A stretch of 64,000 nucleotides of DNA from Bacteroidota bacterium. GTDB lineage: Bacteria; Bacteroidota; JABWAT01. A program made the translations under genes and the position numbers. Shown here in pieces: positions 8,008-17,455 of this stretch; the stretch's first letter is position 1, and each line of letters opens with the position of its first letter. The notes under the pieces are model-generated. The model searched no databases and was not told the origin of the DNA. It saw only the letters and a program-made list of their open reading frames with translations. Location of the stretch: NCBI GenBank assembly GCA_023151185.1, contig JAKLJL010000007.1, forward strand, positions 62,001 to 126,000, written 5' to 3'.

Positions 8008-10362
8008 ATGTTCAGAGTGCCTTTTTTTCTAGTGCTCACTCTCATTCTAACAGGAAAAGCCCTTTCCCAACCCCTTCCTGTTAAATTCAATCCGGTTTTT
8101 CTGGATACTTCCGTTGCAGTCATTGAACTGACGCTTCACCCCGACTCCCTGGCCCTGATTCTCTCGGCTGACAGTGCCCACAGTGATCATGAATATCCCG
8201 CCCGGTTTGTTTTCCGGAATTCCCTCGTTCAGGATACGGTCGAAAATACCGGACTCCGTCTGCGGGGAAACACTTCACGGGACTCACAGAAGAAATCGTT
8301 CAAAGTGTCCTTCAATACCTTTAAGCCTGGCAGAAAATGGCACGGACTGGAAAAACTGAACCTGAATGGGGAACACAACGACCCCACAATTTCAAGAAGC
8401 AAACTGGTCTGGGACATCAGCAACCAGGCCGGCGTTCCTTCCTCCCGGGCTGCCTTTGCCAGGGTTTACATCAACGGTGCTTATTTCGGCCTGCAGATGA
8501 ATGTTGAACACATCGATGAAAATTTTGCTGACTCCCGGTTCGGATCCGGCTCAGGCAATCTGTATAAATGCCTCTGGCCGGCAGACCTCGCCTGGCTGGG
8601 CAGTTCGGCAAACTCCTGGAAAAAAATGTCCAACGGCCGCAGAATCTATGAACTGCAAACCAATAAAGAGGCCGATGATTATTCGGATCTGGCCAATTTT
8701 ATGAAGGTGCTGCACCAGACTCCCGACAGTATTTTCGTCAGGGAAATCCAGAAAGTGTTTAACGTGAATGCCTTTCTGAAGTCAATGGCCGTCGATGTGC
8801 TTGCCGGAAGCTGGGATAATTACTGGATATTGAAAAATAATTTCTACCTGTACAGGAATCCGGTTTCTGACCGGTTTGAATGGATCCCGTACGATTATGA
8901 CAATACTCTGGGTATCTGGTGGGACGTGATCCCCAACGGAAACATCGGCAGCCGGAATATTTACACCTGGGGTAATCCGTCTGAATCACGGCCTCTCATG
9001 ACCCGGATTCTGGCTCAGCCGGATTTCAAAAAACGGTACACCTTTTTTATCCGGCAGTTACTGAACTCGAGCTACAAACCAGAGGTTCAGAACCCGAAAA
9101 TTGACGAAATCCATACCCGGATCACTCCCTATGCCGAAGCAGATCCTTACCGGCCGCTGGATTACGGATTTACCGTTTCCCAGTTCCATCAGTCGTTCGA
9201 ACAGGCACTCGGCGCGCATGTTCAGTCCGGTCTCAAACCCTTTTTTCAGACCCGGGCTTCATCTGCCCTGAATCAGCTCTCGGGCGGGCCGATCGCACCG
9301 GTTTTTGTGCGGGTGACTCAGGATCTGAAAACCGTTCCGGCCAACGGGAATCTGGTCATAACTGCACGGGTTGACTCGGATAGTCCCATTCAGAAACTCA
9401 GAATCCTGACGTCGTCCGGCGGAGCCTTTTCCGAAGAAACCGTCATGCAGGATGACGGACTTTTCCCGGACCGGGCAGCCGGAGATCATGAATTTACCGG
9501 AACCCTGTCTGCACCCGCATCCGGATCGTTTCTGGGATACTATCTGGAGGCAAAAGATCAGGATGCCAGAGTTTCTGTTTACCCGGATTTCTCGCCGAAA
9601 CAGGCCGTTTGGGTCCCGGTCACCTCTTCGGTTCCCCGGCTTCTGATCAATGAAATTCAGGCGGACAATAAAACAACCTTTGCTGACGAAGCCGGGCAGT
9701 TCGATGACTGGCTCGAGTTGGTCAATGCCGGCACTGAGAGTGTTTCTACCGCCGGATGGTACCTTACCGACAACCGGATGAACCCTAACCAATGGGCACT
9801 TCCTGACACACTCCTAGCACCTGGCGGATTTTTACTTATCTGGGCAGATTCTGACGGAAAACAGGGGAAATGGCACGCCAGCTTTAAACTGGCAGCCGTC
9901 GGCGAATTTGCAGGCCTGTATCTGAAATCGGGAGAAAGCTACATCGCAGCCGATACCCTGACCTTTCCTTCAGTGGCTCCCGATCATTCCTTCGGCCGGG
10001 TTCCGGACGGCGGTCATAACTGGGCAGAACTGGACGTTCCCAGCCCCGGAAAAGAAATTGCCACTCAGGTTGGGGAAGTTCCACTTCCAGTTCCCGGTCA
10101 ATTAACGGTTTTCCCTGCCTGGCCGAATCCGTTCAATCCTGAAACAACAGTTTCTTTCCGGTTGAGTGAACCGGCTTTGGTAACAGCGGGAGTTTATGAT
10201 GTTCTGGGACGGCAGGTTCGGGTGCTTTCTGAGGGAAACCGGTTTCCGGAAGGACTTTCCCAATTCCGGATTCCCGGGGCAGGGCTTTCATCGGGTGTTT
10301 ACCTGATCCGGATTCAGGCCGGAACCCAGAGTAAAACTGTTAAAATTCAGTTAATCAGATAA
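8008..10362 (+). CDS. CotH-kinase and lamin-tail-domain surface protein with T9SS C-terminal domain
   Basis: I chose the ATG at 8008 (784 aa) because it begins a signal peptide (MFRVPFFLVLTLILTGKALSQ) and follows GGGAG; the frame can extend to a GTG at 7930. The CotH domain holds R-L-R-G-N-T-S-R-D-S-Q-K-K-S-F-K, the D-x-x-x-N-Y-W segment and F-E-W-I-P-Y-D-Y-D-N-T-L-G, whose Y-D-Y-D residues suit the metal-binding site. A lamin-tail domain follows from about L-L-I-N-E-I-Q-A-D-N to S-F-G-R-V-P-D-G. The C-terminus has W-P-N-P-F-N-P-E-T-T-V-S and ends K-I-Q-L-I-R. The lamin tail is a common carbohydrate- or DNA-associated module of secreted proteins. Substrate unknown. Confidence 0.87.
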   Translation: MFRVPFFLVLTLILTGKALSQPLPVKFNPVFLDTSVAVIELTLHPDSLALILSADSAHSDHEYPARFVFRNSLVQDTVENTGLRLRGNTSRDSQKKSFKVSFNTFKPGRKWHGLEKLNLNGEHNDPTISRSKLVWDISNQAGVPSSRAAFARVYINGAYFGLQMNVEHIDENFADSRFGSGSGNLYKCLWPADLAWLGSSANSWKKMSNGRRIYELQTNKEADDYSDLANFMKVLHQTPDSIFVREIQKVFNVNAFLKSMAVDVLAGSWDNYWILKNNFYLYRNPVSDRFEWIPYDYDNTLGIWWDVIPNGNIGSRNIYTWGNPSESRPLMTRILAQPDFKKRYTFFIRQLLNSSYKPEVQNPKIDEIHTRITPYAEADPYRPLDYGFTVSQFHQSFEQALGAHVQSGLKPFFQTRASSALNQLSGGPIAPVFVRVTQDLKTVPANGNLVITARVDSDSPIQKLRILTSSGGAFSEETVMQDDGLFPDRAAGDHEFTGTLSAPASGSFLGYYLEAKDQDARVSVYPDFSPKQAVWVPVTSSVPRLLINEIQADNKTTFADEAGQFDDWLELVNAGTESVSTAGWYLTDNRMNPNQWALPDTLLAPGGFLLIWADSDGKQGKWHASFKLAAVGEFAGLYLKSGESYIAADTLTFPSVAPDHSFGRVPDGGHNWAELDVPSPGKEIATQVGEVPLPVPGQLTVFPAWPNPFNPETTVSFRLSEPALVTAGVYDVLGRQVRVLSEGNRFPEGLSQFRIPGAGLSSGVYLIRIQAGTQSKTVKIQLIR

Positions 10363-10365
10363 CTG

Positions 10366-11538
10366 TCAGCCGGCTGGCTCGGTTTTCAGTTCAATCGGGA
10401 TAAAGACATCGAACCGGGTGCCTTTTCCCAGTTCACTCGAAAACCGGATGGTACCGTGGTGATGTTCTACACATTGCCTGACGATGGTCAGACCCAGGCC
10501 GGTTCCCGGCGTTTTGCCGACATTGCTTCCCCGCTGGAAATTTTCGAACAGTTTCTGCTGATCTTCCGGCGATATCCCGATTCCTTCATCCCGGATGGTA
10601 AACCGGGCAACACCTTCTGAACAGTCTGCTTCGAACCAGATGGTCGTGCCGTGCGGCGAATATTTCACCGCATTCGACAGCAGATTCGACAGAATCCGGT
10701 GCAGCATTTTCGGGTCGGCGAGGGCAGTTTCTGAATTCCGGAGCACCTGATAGTTCAGGTGGTGGGCATGATCATCAATCAGTTCAGATTCCTGTACGAC
10801 TCTGGTGCAGAATTCTTCAATATTGATCAGTTCAGGTTCAAAGGTGAGTTTTCCCATTTCACTCTGGGTCGCAATCAGAATGTCATCGAGAAGCTGGGTC
10901 ATCTGTGAAATGGACTTCTGGATCTTGTTATACCCGTCGGCCTGATCAGCAGAAATCCCGTTTTCTCTGGGCACCAGAGACCGGGAATAAAGAGAAATAA
11001 CCGTAAGCGGCCGGCGCAGTTCGTGCGAAGCCATCCCGACCAGACCTGTTTTTAGCCGGTTCAACTCCTTTTCCCGGATCAGAGCTTCATCCAGCAGGCT
11101 ATTTTTCCGGGCCAGTTCCTCATTTTTTGCTTCGAGACTCCGTTTCAGATCCTGAATCATGAGGTGGGCATTTACACGTGACAAAACTTCTTCGTGCTGA
11201 AACGGTTTGGTAATATAATCCACTGCTCCAAGCGAAAATCCCCTTACCTTATCAACAGTATCCGCCAGGGCAGTCATAAAAATTACAGGGATATCGGCAG
11301 TTTCTTCATTTTCCTTTAAGATCCGGCAGGTCTCAAATCCGTCAATTCCGGGCATGAGAACATCCAGCAGAATCAGATCCGGTTTGGCGAAGGAAGCCCG
11401 TTGAATTGCCTCTTCACCACTTTTGGCAGCGAGCAGTTTGAATCCATGATGTTTAAGAGCATCCAGAAGTACATTCAGGTTGATGGGGTTATCATCCACC
11501 ATCAGAATGGTATGTTTTCTGGCTGCTTCAATTGTCAT
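10366..11538 (-). CDS. Hybrid sensor: receiver-HisKA-HATPase histidine kinase
   Basis: The ATG at 11538 (390 aa) overlaps the end of the upstream kinase gene by 11 bases; the open frame reaches 11586 but has no better start. The order is an N-terminal receiver (I-L-M-V-D-D, acceptor Asp59 in L-L-D-V-L-M-P, K-P-F at about 111), a coiled-coil linker (130-165), HisKA with His172 in S-H-E-L-R-R-P-L, then an HATPase domain with N-L-L-S-N-A-V-K-Y, D-E-G-I-G-I and G-T-G-L-G-L. It has no membrane segment or sensory domain, so it is soluble. Overlap with the PAS-containing kinase suggests phosphoryl transfer between the two. The gene ends three bases from the convergent CotH/LTD gene. Confidence 0.88.
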   Translation of the reverse strand: MTIEAARKHTILMVDDNPINLNVLLDALKHHGFKLLAAKSGEEAIQRASFAKPDLILLDVLMPGIDGFETCRILKENEETADIPVIFMTALADTVDKVRGFSLGAVDYITKPFQHEEVLSRVNAHLMIQDLKRSLEAKNEELARKNSLLDEALIREKELNRLKTGLVGMASHELRRPLTVISLYSRSLVPRENGISADQADGYNKIQKSISQMTQLLDDILIATQSEMGKLTFEPELINIEEFCTRVVQESELIDDHAHHLNYQVLRNSETALADPKMLHRILSNLLSNAVKYSPHGTTIWFEADCSEGVARFTIRDEGIGISPEDQQKLFENFQRGSNVGKTPGTGLGLTIVRQCVEHHHGTIRFSSELGKGTRFDVFIPIELKTEPAG

Positions 11539-13657
11539 AATGGTATCCTTTTTCCTCCGCCATTTTAATGATTTTGCCAAGTTCAAACGATTTCACCCAT
11601 TTCCGGATGGTTTTGGGGATCATTTTATGGGCGGCGGTTCCGTTTTCAATCCGGTCTGCCAGGAGCAACAGTTCTTCAACATCCCCCATCATTGCAGCCT
11701 GGTACATCGGGTAGGCAAATTCTTCTGGAACCGGAACAAAACTGTTGGGGTCGGGAGTTCCTGACGGATCGGAACTCTCGGGAACATCGGCTTCATAAAT
11801 CCAGGAGATATCGAGATGGTTCTGCAGCAGGCCCAGAATCCGGCTCATCTGAAAGGGTTTTGCAATGAAGTCATCGCATCCTGACCTGACGCTGTCCTCC
11901 CGGTTGTGTTCAAACACACTGGCCGATACCGCAATAATGACGGTTTCACTTTTCTTTCTGGCAGATCTGACCCGCCGGGCAACTTCAAGTCCGTCCATTT
12001 CAGGCATTCTCAGATCCAGCAGAATCAGATCGGGCTTAAAGGTCACCACCTTGTTCAGACAGTCAAATCCATCCTTCGATTCAAGGATATCAAATCCGAG
12101 CGGGGAGAGCATTTTAACCAGAACCGATCGGTTCTCCCATTTATCATCCACGATAAGAATTTTTTTGCGTGGACCCTCATACCCGACAACCATCCGTTCA
12201 TTGACTTTCGGTGCCGCCTGAAAGTCCTCAACCGGGATCAGATCAGCTTCAAACCAGAAGGTACTGCCTTCACCCGGCTGGCTTTTTACATTGATTTCTG
12301 AGCCAAGCATCCGGGCAAGCCTCTGGCTGATGGCCAGCCCCAGACCGGTTCCTTCAACGTGACGGAACTTGTCGCCAACCTGATGAAACGGCAGGAACAA
12401 TTCCCGGATTTTATCGGATGCAATCCCGATTCCGGTATCTTCGATCTGAAACCGGATTTTCCCTTCATGGTAGCCAACCTTAAAGGCAACACCGCCTTCA
12501 TCGGTGAATTTAACCGCATTGCTGAGCAGATTGAACAGAATCTGGCGCAGCTTCTTTTCATCCGAATGGATAGCCGGCGGCAGATCAGAGAGCCGTTCAA
12601 AAATAAAGTTAATGCCTTTTTCCTTCGACTTCATCCGGGTAATTTCGGCAATCGCATCCAGGAAATCAGTAAAATCGAAATCATGGCGGTGCAGTTCCAT
12701 GTGGCCCGATTCAATTTTGGACAGATCCAGAATGTCATTGATCAGGGTCAGCAGATGCTCACCGCTCCGCCGGATAATTTCAAGCCCCTCCCGCTGCTGC
12801 GGGACGAGGGTTTTGTCTTTCTCAAGAATCTGGCAGTACCCCAGAATGGCATTCAGCGGGGTCCGCAGTTCATGGCTCATGTTGGCAAGAAATTCACTTT
12901 TTGCCCGGTTGGCGCTTTCGGCATCATCCCGTGCCCGTTTCAGCTCAGCTTCCGTGTTCTTTCTTGTGGTAATATCCCGGATGGCACTGGCAACCTGCAG
13001 TCCGGTTTCGGTCATGACCGGACTTAAACTGATTTCGACCGGGAACTGACTGCCGTTTTTCTTCTGGCACCAGAGATCCAGTCCTGAGCCCATCGGGCGG
13101 ACCCGGGGAGATTTCATGAACTGACCCCGGTGTGCCGGATGCTGGTCGCGCATCTGGGCCGGCATGAGCAGTTCCATCCGTTCCCCGATCAGTTCTTCAG
13201 TTTTGTAACCAAACAGGTCGAGAGCCTGGTCATTGACGAAGGTGATCCGGCCGTCCTGATCAACAATGACTATAGCATCTGGAGTTGCCTGAAGGGTTTT
13301 CCGGAATTTTCCTTCCAGTTTTTTTGAGGACAGCAGATCTTCAGTCATCCGGCGGAATTCAAAATCAAGCGACAGATCCCGGTTCAGCAGTCTGAGAATC
13401 TGGCGGATATCAGTTTCATCTGCATTGGGTCTCAGGCGGGTCACATAAGGCAGATCGACCGGCTCAGCCGTCAGGTGAATGGACCGGGAAGGAACAGAGG
13501 GGAAATCCTGAAGCCGGGTTTCTGACGGATTCAGGATAATCAGCCAGCCATCAGGAGAGTTTTCATCCCCATGAAATCCTTCCTGCTCCAGCAACGGTTT
13601 AAACCGGTTCATTTCCTCCCGGCTGACTCCCGAAAACTTGTACCCCCAAACCGGCAT
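11528..13657 (-). CDS. Hybrid histidine kinase: PAS-HisKA-HATPase-receiver
   Basis: This 709-aa protein has an N-terminal region of about 115 residues that I do not recognise, a PAS domain (about 118-230), HisKA with His262 in S-H-E-L-R-T-P-L-N-A, an HATPase domain (N-L-L-S-N-A-V-K-F at about 377; G-T-G-L-G-L-A at about 437), and a receiver from about 499 with acceptor Asp548 in L-L-D-L-R-M-P. A helical tail of about 90 residues resembles the extension found on some hybrid kinases. There is no membrane segment. GGAGAG lies four bases before the start. With the downstream receiver-kinase it probably forms a cytoplasmic phosphorelay; no DNA-binding output is encoded beside it. Confidence 0.88.
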   Translation of the reverse strand: MPVWGYKFSGVSREEMNRFKPLLEQEGFHGDENSPDGWLIILNPSETRLQDFPSVPSRSIHLTAEPVDLPYVTRLRPNADETDIRQILRLLNRDLSLDFEFRRMTEDLLSSKKLEGKFRKTLQATPDAIVIVDQDGRITFVNDQALDLFGYKTEELIGERMELLMPAQMRDQHPAHRGQFMKSPRVRPMGSGLDLWCQKKNGSQFPVEISLSPVMTETGLQVASAIRDITTRKNTEAELKRARDDAESANRAKSEFLANMSHELRTPLNAILGYCQILEKDKTLVPQQREGLEIIRRSGEHLLTLINDILDLSKIESGHMELHRHDFDFTDFLDAIAEITRMKSKEKGINFIFERLSDLPPAIHSDEKKLRQILFNLLSNAVKFTDEGGVAFKVGYHEGKIRFQIEDTGIGIASDKIRELFLPFHQVGDKFRHVEGTGLGLAISQRLARMLGSEINVKSQPGEGSTFWFEADLIPVEDFQAAPKVNERMVVGYEGPRKKILIVDDKWENRSVLVKMLSPLGFDILESKDGFDCLNKVVTFKPDLILLDLRMPEMDGLEVARRVRSARKKSETVIIAVSASVFEHNREDSVRSGCDDFIAKPFQMSRILGLLQNHLDISWIYEADVPESSDPSGTPDPNSFVPVPEEFAYPMYQAAMMGDVEELLLLADRIENGTAAHKMIPKTIRKWVKSFELGKIIKMAEEKGYHYDN

Positions 13658-13686
13658 GATCTCTCCGTGTTCTATTTATACTGAAT

Positions 13687-13694
13687 TCAATATA
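13687..13694 (-). promoter_or_regulatory. -7-like element TATATTGA for the histidine-kinase operon
   Basis: TATATTGA on the minus strand (13694-13687) is 29 bases before the kinase start. The trinucleotide at the expected upstream spacing is GTG rather than TTG. Confidence 0.35.
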
Positions 13695-13898
13695 AAGAAT
13701 TCCCGGATTGAAATCACACTGAAATTTTAATGAAATTATAATACAAGGAGACCGGCATCCGGTACCAGGTTCTTGTTTTTCCCGGCCGGGAACTGAAAAT
13801 CAGGACCGGAAGAACTCCGGATTGGCGGCCTTTCATTAAAAATTGAATCTGGAACTGCCTGAAACCATGTTTTTCATGATATTTCCCGGCGTTTACTT

Positions 13899-13906
13899 TA
13901 TATTGC
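13899..13906 (+). promoter_or_regulatory. -7-like element TATATTGC before the NhaD-like permease
   Basis: TATATTGC, followed by AGG, lies 39 bases before the permease start. A near-identical TATCTTGCAGG precedes the ALDH7 gene (29327). The upstream half of the promoter is not evident. Confidence 0.35.
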
Positions 13907-13945
13907 AGGTTAGTTTTCAACAACTAAAAACAGGAGTAACCCTCA

Positions 13946-15280
13946 ATGAGCAAAACGATCATGGCCTCCATTGGCATTTTCGCCGTTTTCTGTATTTTTC
14001 TGGCAGTCGCCCTGACCGGCGTTTCCCCCCACGGTCCTATTGTCCTCGGCATCCGGGCAGAATTTTTACTGTTTGCCCTGACTCTCATCGGGGTTGCCCT
14101 GTTTCATCATCACGTTCTGGAAGTAGCTCTTACCGGACTTGTTTCGATTCTGATCCTGAAGTTTGCCTTTATACCCGGGTTCGATCTGATGCACCATATT
14201 GTGGGATCCAATTCTCTTGCAGACCAGATCCTCAATAAAGATATGCGTCAGGGAGAATGGCCGATCCTGCTGAACCTGTTCGGACTTTTGCTCGGGTTTG
14301 CCCTTCTTGCCAAGCATTTCGAAGAATCCAATATCCCGGCACTCCTTCCCAAATTCCTTCCCGATGACTGGAAAGGTGGATTTGTTCTGCTGATTCTGGT
14401 CTTTATTCTATCCTCTTTCCTGGACAACATTGCCGCAGCCATGATCGGCGGAACAATTGCCCTCGTGGTATTCAAGGGAAAAGTCGATATCGGGTATCTG
14501 GCAGGTATTGTTGCAGCCAGCAACGCCGGTGGTGCCGGGTCTGTGGTCGGCGATACGACCACCACAATGATGTGGATTGACGGAGTCGCTGCTGCCGATG
14601 TGTTACATGCTTATGTTGCAGCCGTTCCTGCACTTTTGATTTTCGGGTATTTTGCCGCTAAAAAACAGCATGCATTCAACCCGATTACACGGGATGCCGC
14701 GGTCACTGCCACCATCGATTTTTCAAAAATCGGGGTTGTGGTTATGATTCTGGCAGGTGCCATTCTGACCAATGTATACTTTGATTTCCCGGCTCTGGGT
14801 GTCTGGGTTGCAATATTACTTGGAGCCCTGTTCACCAAAACACACTGGGCTGAAATTCCGGCTTCTTTAAAAGGATCCGTGTTCCTGCTCTCCCTCGTGA
14901 TGTGTGCCTCGATGATGCCGGTTGACGAACTGCCTCCGGCAAGCTGGTTTACGGCCCTTTCCCTCGGGTTCATTTCTGCGGTCTTCGATAATATCCCTCT
15001 AACCAAACTGGCGCTTGATCAGGGTGGATATGACTGGGGATTCCTGGCGTATGCAGTCGGTTTCGGTGGCTCGATGATCTGGTTCGGATCCTCTGCCGGG
15101 GTTGCCCTTTCGAATATGTATCCGCAGGCAAAATCGGTCGGCGCTTACCTGAAGCACGGCTGGTTTGTAACGGTTGCCTATGTGGTCGGATTCTTCATCC
15201 TGCTGGCTGTAATGGGCTGGACGCCTCACCCACCCCATAAGTCTGAATCCGGGAAGCCTGCTACAGAAATGCATCACTAA
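13946..15280 (+). CDS. Ion-transporter-superfamily permease, NhaD/citrate-transporter type
   Basis: This 444-aa integral membrane protein has about eleven hydrophobic segments. Key motifs are S-S-F-L-D-N-I-A-A-A-M-I-G-G-T, N-A-G-G-A-G-S-V-V-G-D-T-T-T-T-M-M-W and, in the second half, A-V-F-D-N-I-P-L-T. The paired D-N helix breaks and the N-A-G-G-A-x-S-x-x-G-D-x-T-T-T-M-x-W motif are those of NhaD-like Na+/H+ antiporters and the related citrate/arsenite permeases. Position at the head of a cation-transport block favours Na+ antiport over anion uptake, but the substrate is inferred. A terminator separates it from kup. Confidence 0.72.
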   Translation: MSKTIMASIGIFAVFCIFLAVALTGVSPHGPIVLGIRAEFLLFALTLIGVALFHHHVLEVALTGLVSILILKFAFIPGFDLMHHIVGSNSLADQILNKDMRQGEWPILLNLFGLLLGFALLAKHFEESNIPALLPKFLPDDWKGGFVLLILVFILSSFLDNIAAAMIGGTIALVVFKGKVDIGYLAGIVAASNAGGAGSVVGDTTTTMMWIDGVAAADVLHAYVAAVPALLIFGYFAAKKQHAFNPITRDAAVTATIDFSKIGVVVMILAGAILTNVYFDFPALGVWVAILLGALFTKTHWAEIPASLKGSVFLLSLVMCASMMPVDELPPASWFTALSLGFISAVFDNIPLTKLALDQGGYDWGFLAYAVGFGGSMIWFGSSAGVALSNMYPQAKSVGAYLKHGWFVTVAYVVGFFILLAVMGWTPHPPHKSESGKPATEMHH

Positions 15281-15298
15281 CGGAACCTGGTTTTCACT

Positions 15299-15340
15299 GG
15301 AGAGAGATCGGATACCTGTCTGACCTCTCTCCTTTTTTTT
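15299..15340 (+). terminator. Intrinsic terminator after the NhaD-like permease
   Basis: GGAGAGAG (15299-15306) pairs with CTCTCTCC (15325-15332) and eight T residues follow directly. It begins 18 bases past the permease stop and ends before kup. Confidence 0.85.
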
Positions 15341-15361
15341 GACTTGATTAACGGCACGTTC

Positions 15362-17278
15362 ATGACAACTGACTCTGCCCCGGCGGGCAATAAATCCCTC
15401 ACCCAGCTCCTTCTGGCCTTTGGTGCCCTCGGCGTTGTGTACGGGGATATCGGGACCAGCCCACTGTATGCGTTCAACGAAACTTTTTTTGGGCACTATC
15501 CGGTTTCCAGAAATCCGGTTGATATCATTGGGGTACTTTCTCTTTTTTTCTGGGCACTCACCCTGGTCATTTCCGTAAAATACCTGATTTTTATTCTCCG
15601 CGCAGATAATCACGGTGAAGGGGGTGTTTTTTCTGAACTGTCCCTGATTCAGTCAAAAGGCAGGAAAACGCCGGTCTTTGTCTTTATTTCCTTCCTGCTG
15701 GCCTTCGGGGCCTGCCTGCTGTACGCCGAAGGCCTCATCACCCCGGCTATTTCGGTTCTTTCTGCTGTTGAAGGTCTTGCCATTATTGCTCCCGGATTCA
15801 AATCTGCTGTCGTACCCATAACTGTGGTCATTCTGATTCTGCTGTTTATGGTTCAGCGGATCGGAACGGGAAAAATTAGCCGGTATTTCGGTCTGATCAT
15901 GCTGGTTTGGTTTCTATCCATCGGGTTGCTGGCGGTTCCCTACATTATTGCCCACCCTCAGGTGCTTGAAGCGTTAAATCCGGTCAATGCCGTTTCTTTT
16001 CTGTTTACCCATCAGTTTCACTCCCTGTTTGTTCTGGGGGCTGTTACCCTGTGCATCACCGGTGGTGAAGCCTTATATGCCGATATGGGACATTTTGGGC
16101 GAACACCCATCCGGATTGCCTGGTACTTCGTGGTGTATCCCTGTCTGGTTCTGAATTATTTCGGACAGGGCGCTTATCTGCTTGCAGACGGAACTGTTTT
16201 TAACGGAAATGTCTTTTATTCACTGGCACCCGACTGGTTCCTGATCCCATTGGTGATTCTGGCCACCATGGCCACGGTAATTGCCTCGCAGGCCCTGATT
16301 TCAGGCGCCTTCAGTCTGACCCAGCAGGCCATTGGTCTCGGGTTTTTCCCCCGGATCAAAATCGTCCACACCAGCCACGAACTGCACGGCCAGATCTATA
16401 TGCCCGCTGTAAACTGGCTGCTCATGGCCGGAACCATCGGGCTGGTCCTTGCCTTTAAAAGTTCCTCGAACCTTGCAGTAGCCTATGGGTTAACCGTCAC
16501 AGCCACCATGTCGATAACCACCTTCGGATTTTTTATTGTGGCAACCGAAGTCTGGGGTTGGCGGAAGGTTTGGGTGGCACCCGTCATTTTTTTCCTGTTC
16601 ATGATCGATTTCACCTTCTTTACCGCCAACACATTAAAGTTCCTGCAGGGCGGTTTTGTTCCTGTGGTCATCGGGCTGGGACTGTTCTCGGTAATGTGGC
16701 TCTGGAACTGGGGCAGGGGCAAACTTGGCGAAGTATACCGGCAGGCAACCCTGACCCTTGGCGACCTTTTTGCCCTGAAAGGGGTTGAATGGCAGGGACG
16801 GATGCCGGCTAAAATCAACTTTTTCTCACCCTCTCCGGTTGTTGATGAAAACAGCCAGATTTCCCTTTCCCTGCAAACCTTTATCACCCGGTATCACATG
16901 CTGCCATCCGGGCTGTCGTTTATAACCGTTCAGATCAGTCCGCAGCCGGTTTGGAACGGGCCAAGGGTTGTGAAGTACAATCTGCCCGAAGGCATGATTT
17001 CCATCGTGATCCGGTACGGTTATATGGAAGAAATTAAACTGGCAGAAATTCTGGAACGGGAGAATATTAAAGGAAGCATTCTGGTCGGGGATCATGAAAT
17101 TGTTTCGGATGATTCCTCTGCCTGGCATAACCTGAAAGTCAGAGCATTCAGGAATCTGCTCAGACTGGCTCTGCCCACTTACCGGTATTTCGGAATGCGG
17201 GGTCAGACCAAGATCATCAAGGAAATCATGCCGGTTGAATTCACAAAAAAGACAGCATTCCTGCTGGACGTTGAGTAA
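15362..17278 (+). CDS. kup: Low-affinity potassium uptake protein Kup
   Basis: The protein opens with the Kup signature F-G-A-L-G-V-V-Y-G-D-I-G-T-S-P-L-Y-A, has about twelve membrane helices, G-G-E-A-L-Y-A-D-M-G-H-F-G and a cytoplasmic C-terminal domain of about 150 residues; length (638 aa) is typical. Kup imports K+ with H+. I took the ATG at 15362; a TTG at 15344 would add six residues, and neither has a clear ribosome-binding site. The last 52 codons have a degenerate second copy at 17440-17598, left from a former paralogue. Nine bases downstream starts a truncated response regulator. Confidence 0.92.
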   Translation: MTTDSAPAGNKSLTQLLLAFGALGVVYGDIGTSPLYAFNETFFGHYPVSRNPVDIIGVLSLFFWALTLVISVKYLIFILRADNHGEGGVFSELSLIQSKGRKTPVFVFISFLLAFGACLLYAEGLITPAISVLSAVEGLAIIAPGFKSAVVPITVVILILLFMVQRIGTGKISRYFGLIMLVWFLSIGLLAVPYIIAHPQVLEALNPVNAVSFLFTHQFHSLFVLGAVTLCITGGEALYADMGHFGRTPIRIAWYFVVYPCLVLNYFGQGAYLLADGTVFNGNVFYSLAPDWFLIPLVILATMATVIASQALISGAFSLTQQAIGLGFFPRIKIVHTSHELHGQIYMPAVNWLLMAGTIGLVLAFKSSSNLAVAYGLTVTATMSITTFGFFIVATEVWGWRKVWVAPVIFFLFMIDFTFFTANTLKFLQGGFVPVVIGLGLFSVMWLWNWGRGKLGEVYRQATLTLGDLFALKGVEWQGRMPAKINFFSPSPVVDENSQISLSLQTFITRYHMLPSGLSFITVQISPQPVWNGPRVVKYNLPEGMISIVIRYGYMEEIKLAEILERENIKGSILVGDHEIVSDDSSAWHNLKVRAFRNLLRLALPTYRYFGMRGQTKIIKEIMPVEFTKKTAFLLDVE

Positions 17279-17287
17279 TAGTTTGGC

Positions 17288-17455
17288 ATGAAACCGGCAA
17301 TCCTGATCATTGATGATGAAGCCAAGCTTCGGATGCTGCTTTCCCGTCTGTTCAAAATGGAAGGGTACCGGGTTTTTGAAGCCGGGACCGGTGAAGAAGG
17401 ACTTTCCATTGCTGCTGCTGAACCAATTCAGGTCGCAGTTGGTTTCATGATCTGA
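17288..17455 (+). pseudogene. Response-regulator receiver fragment truncated by a deletion junction
   Basis: An ATG nine bases after kup opens 55 codons that read as the first half of a receiver domain: A-I-L-I-I-D-D-E-A at the acidic pocket, then helix 1 and strand 2 (Y-R-V-F-E-A-G-T-G-E-E-G). At A-E-P-I-Q-V-A-V, where a receiver should continue L-D-x-x-M-P with the phospho-acceptor Asp, the sequence switches to the tail of a kup gene in another frame and stops five codons later. The product would lack Asp acceptor, Lys and output domain. Spacing suggests the intact gene was transcribed with kup. Confidence 0.82.

Noticed and set aside
12359-13027. 222-codon plus-strand frame within the histidine-kinase region
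   Set aside because: The minus strand encodes unmistakable HisKA and HATPase motifs over the same bases.
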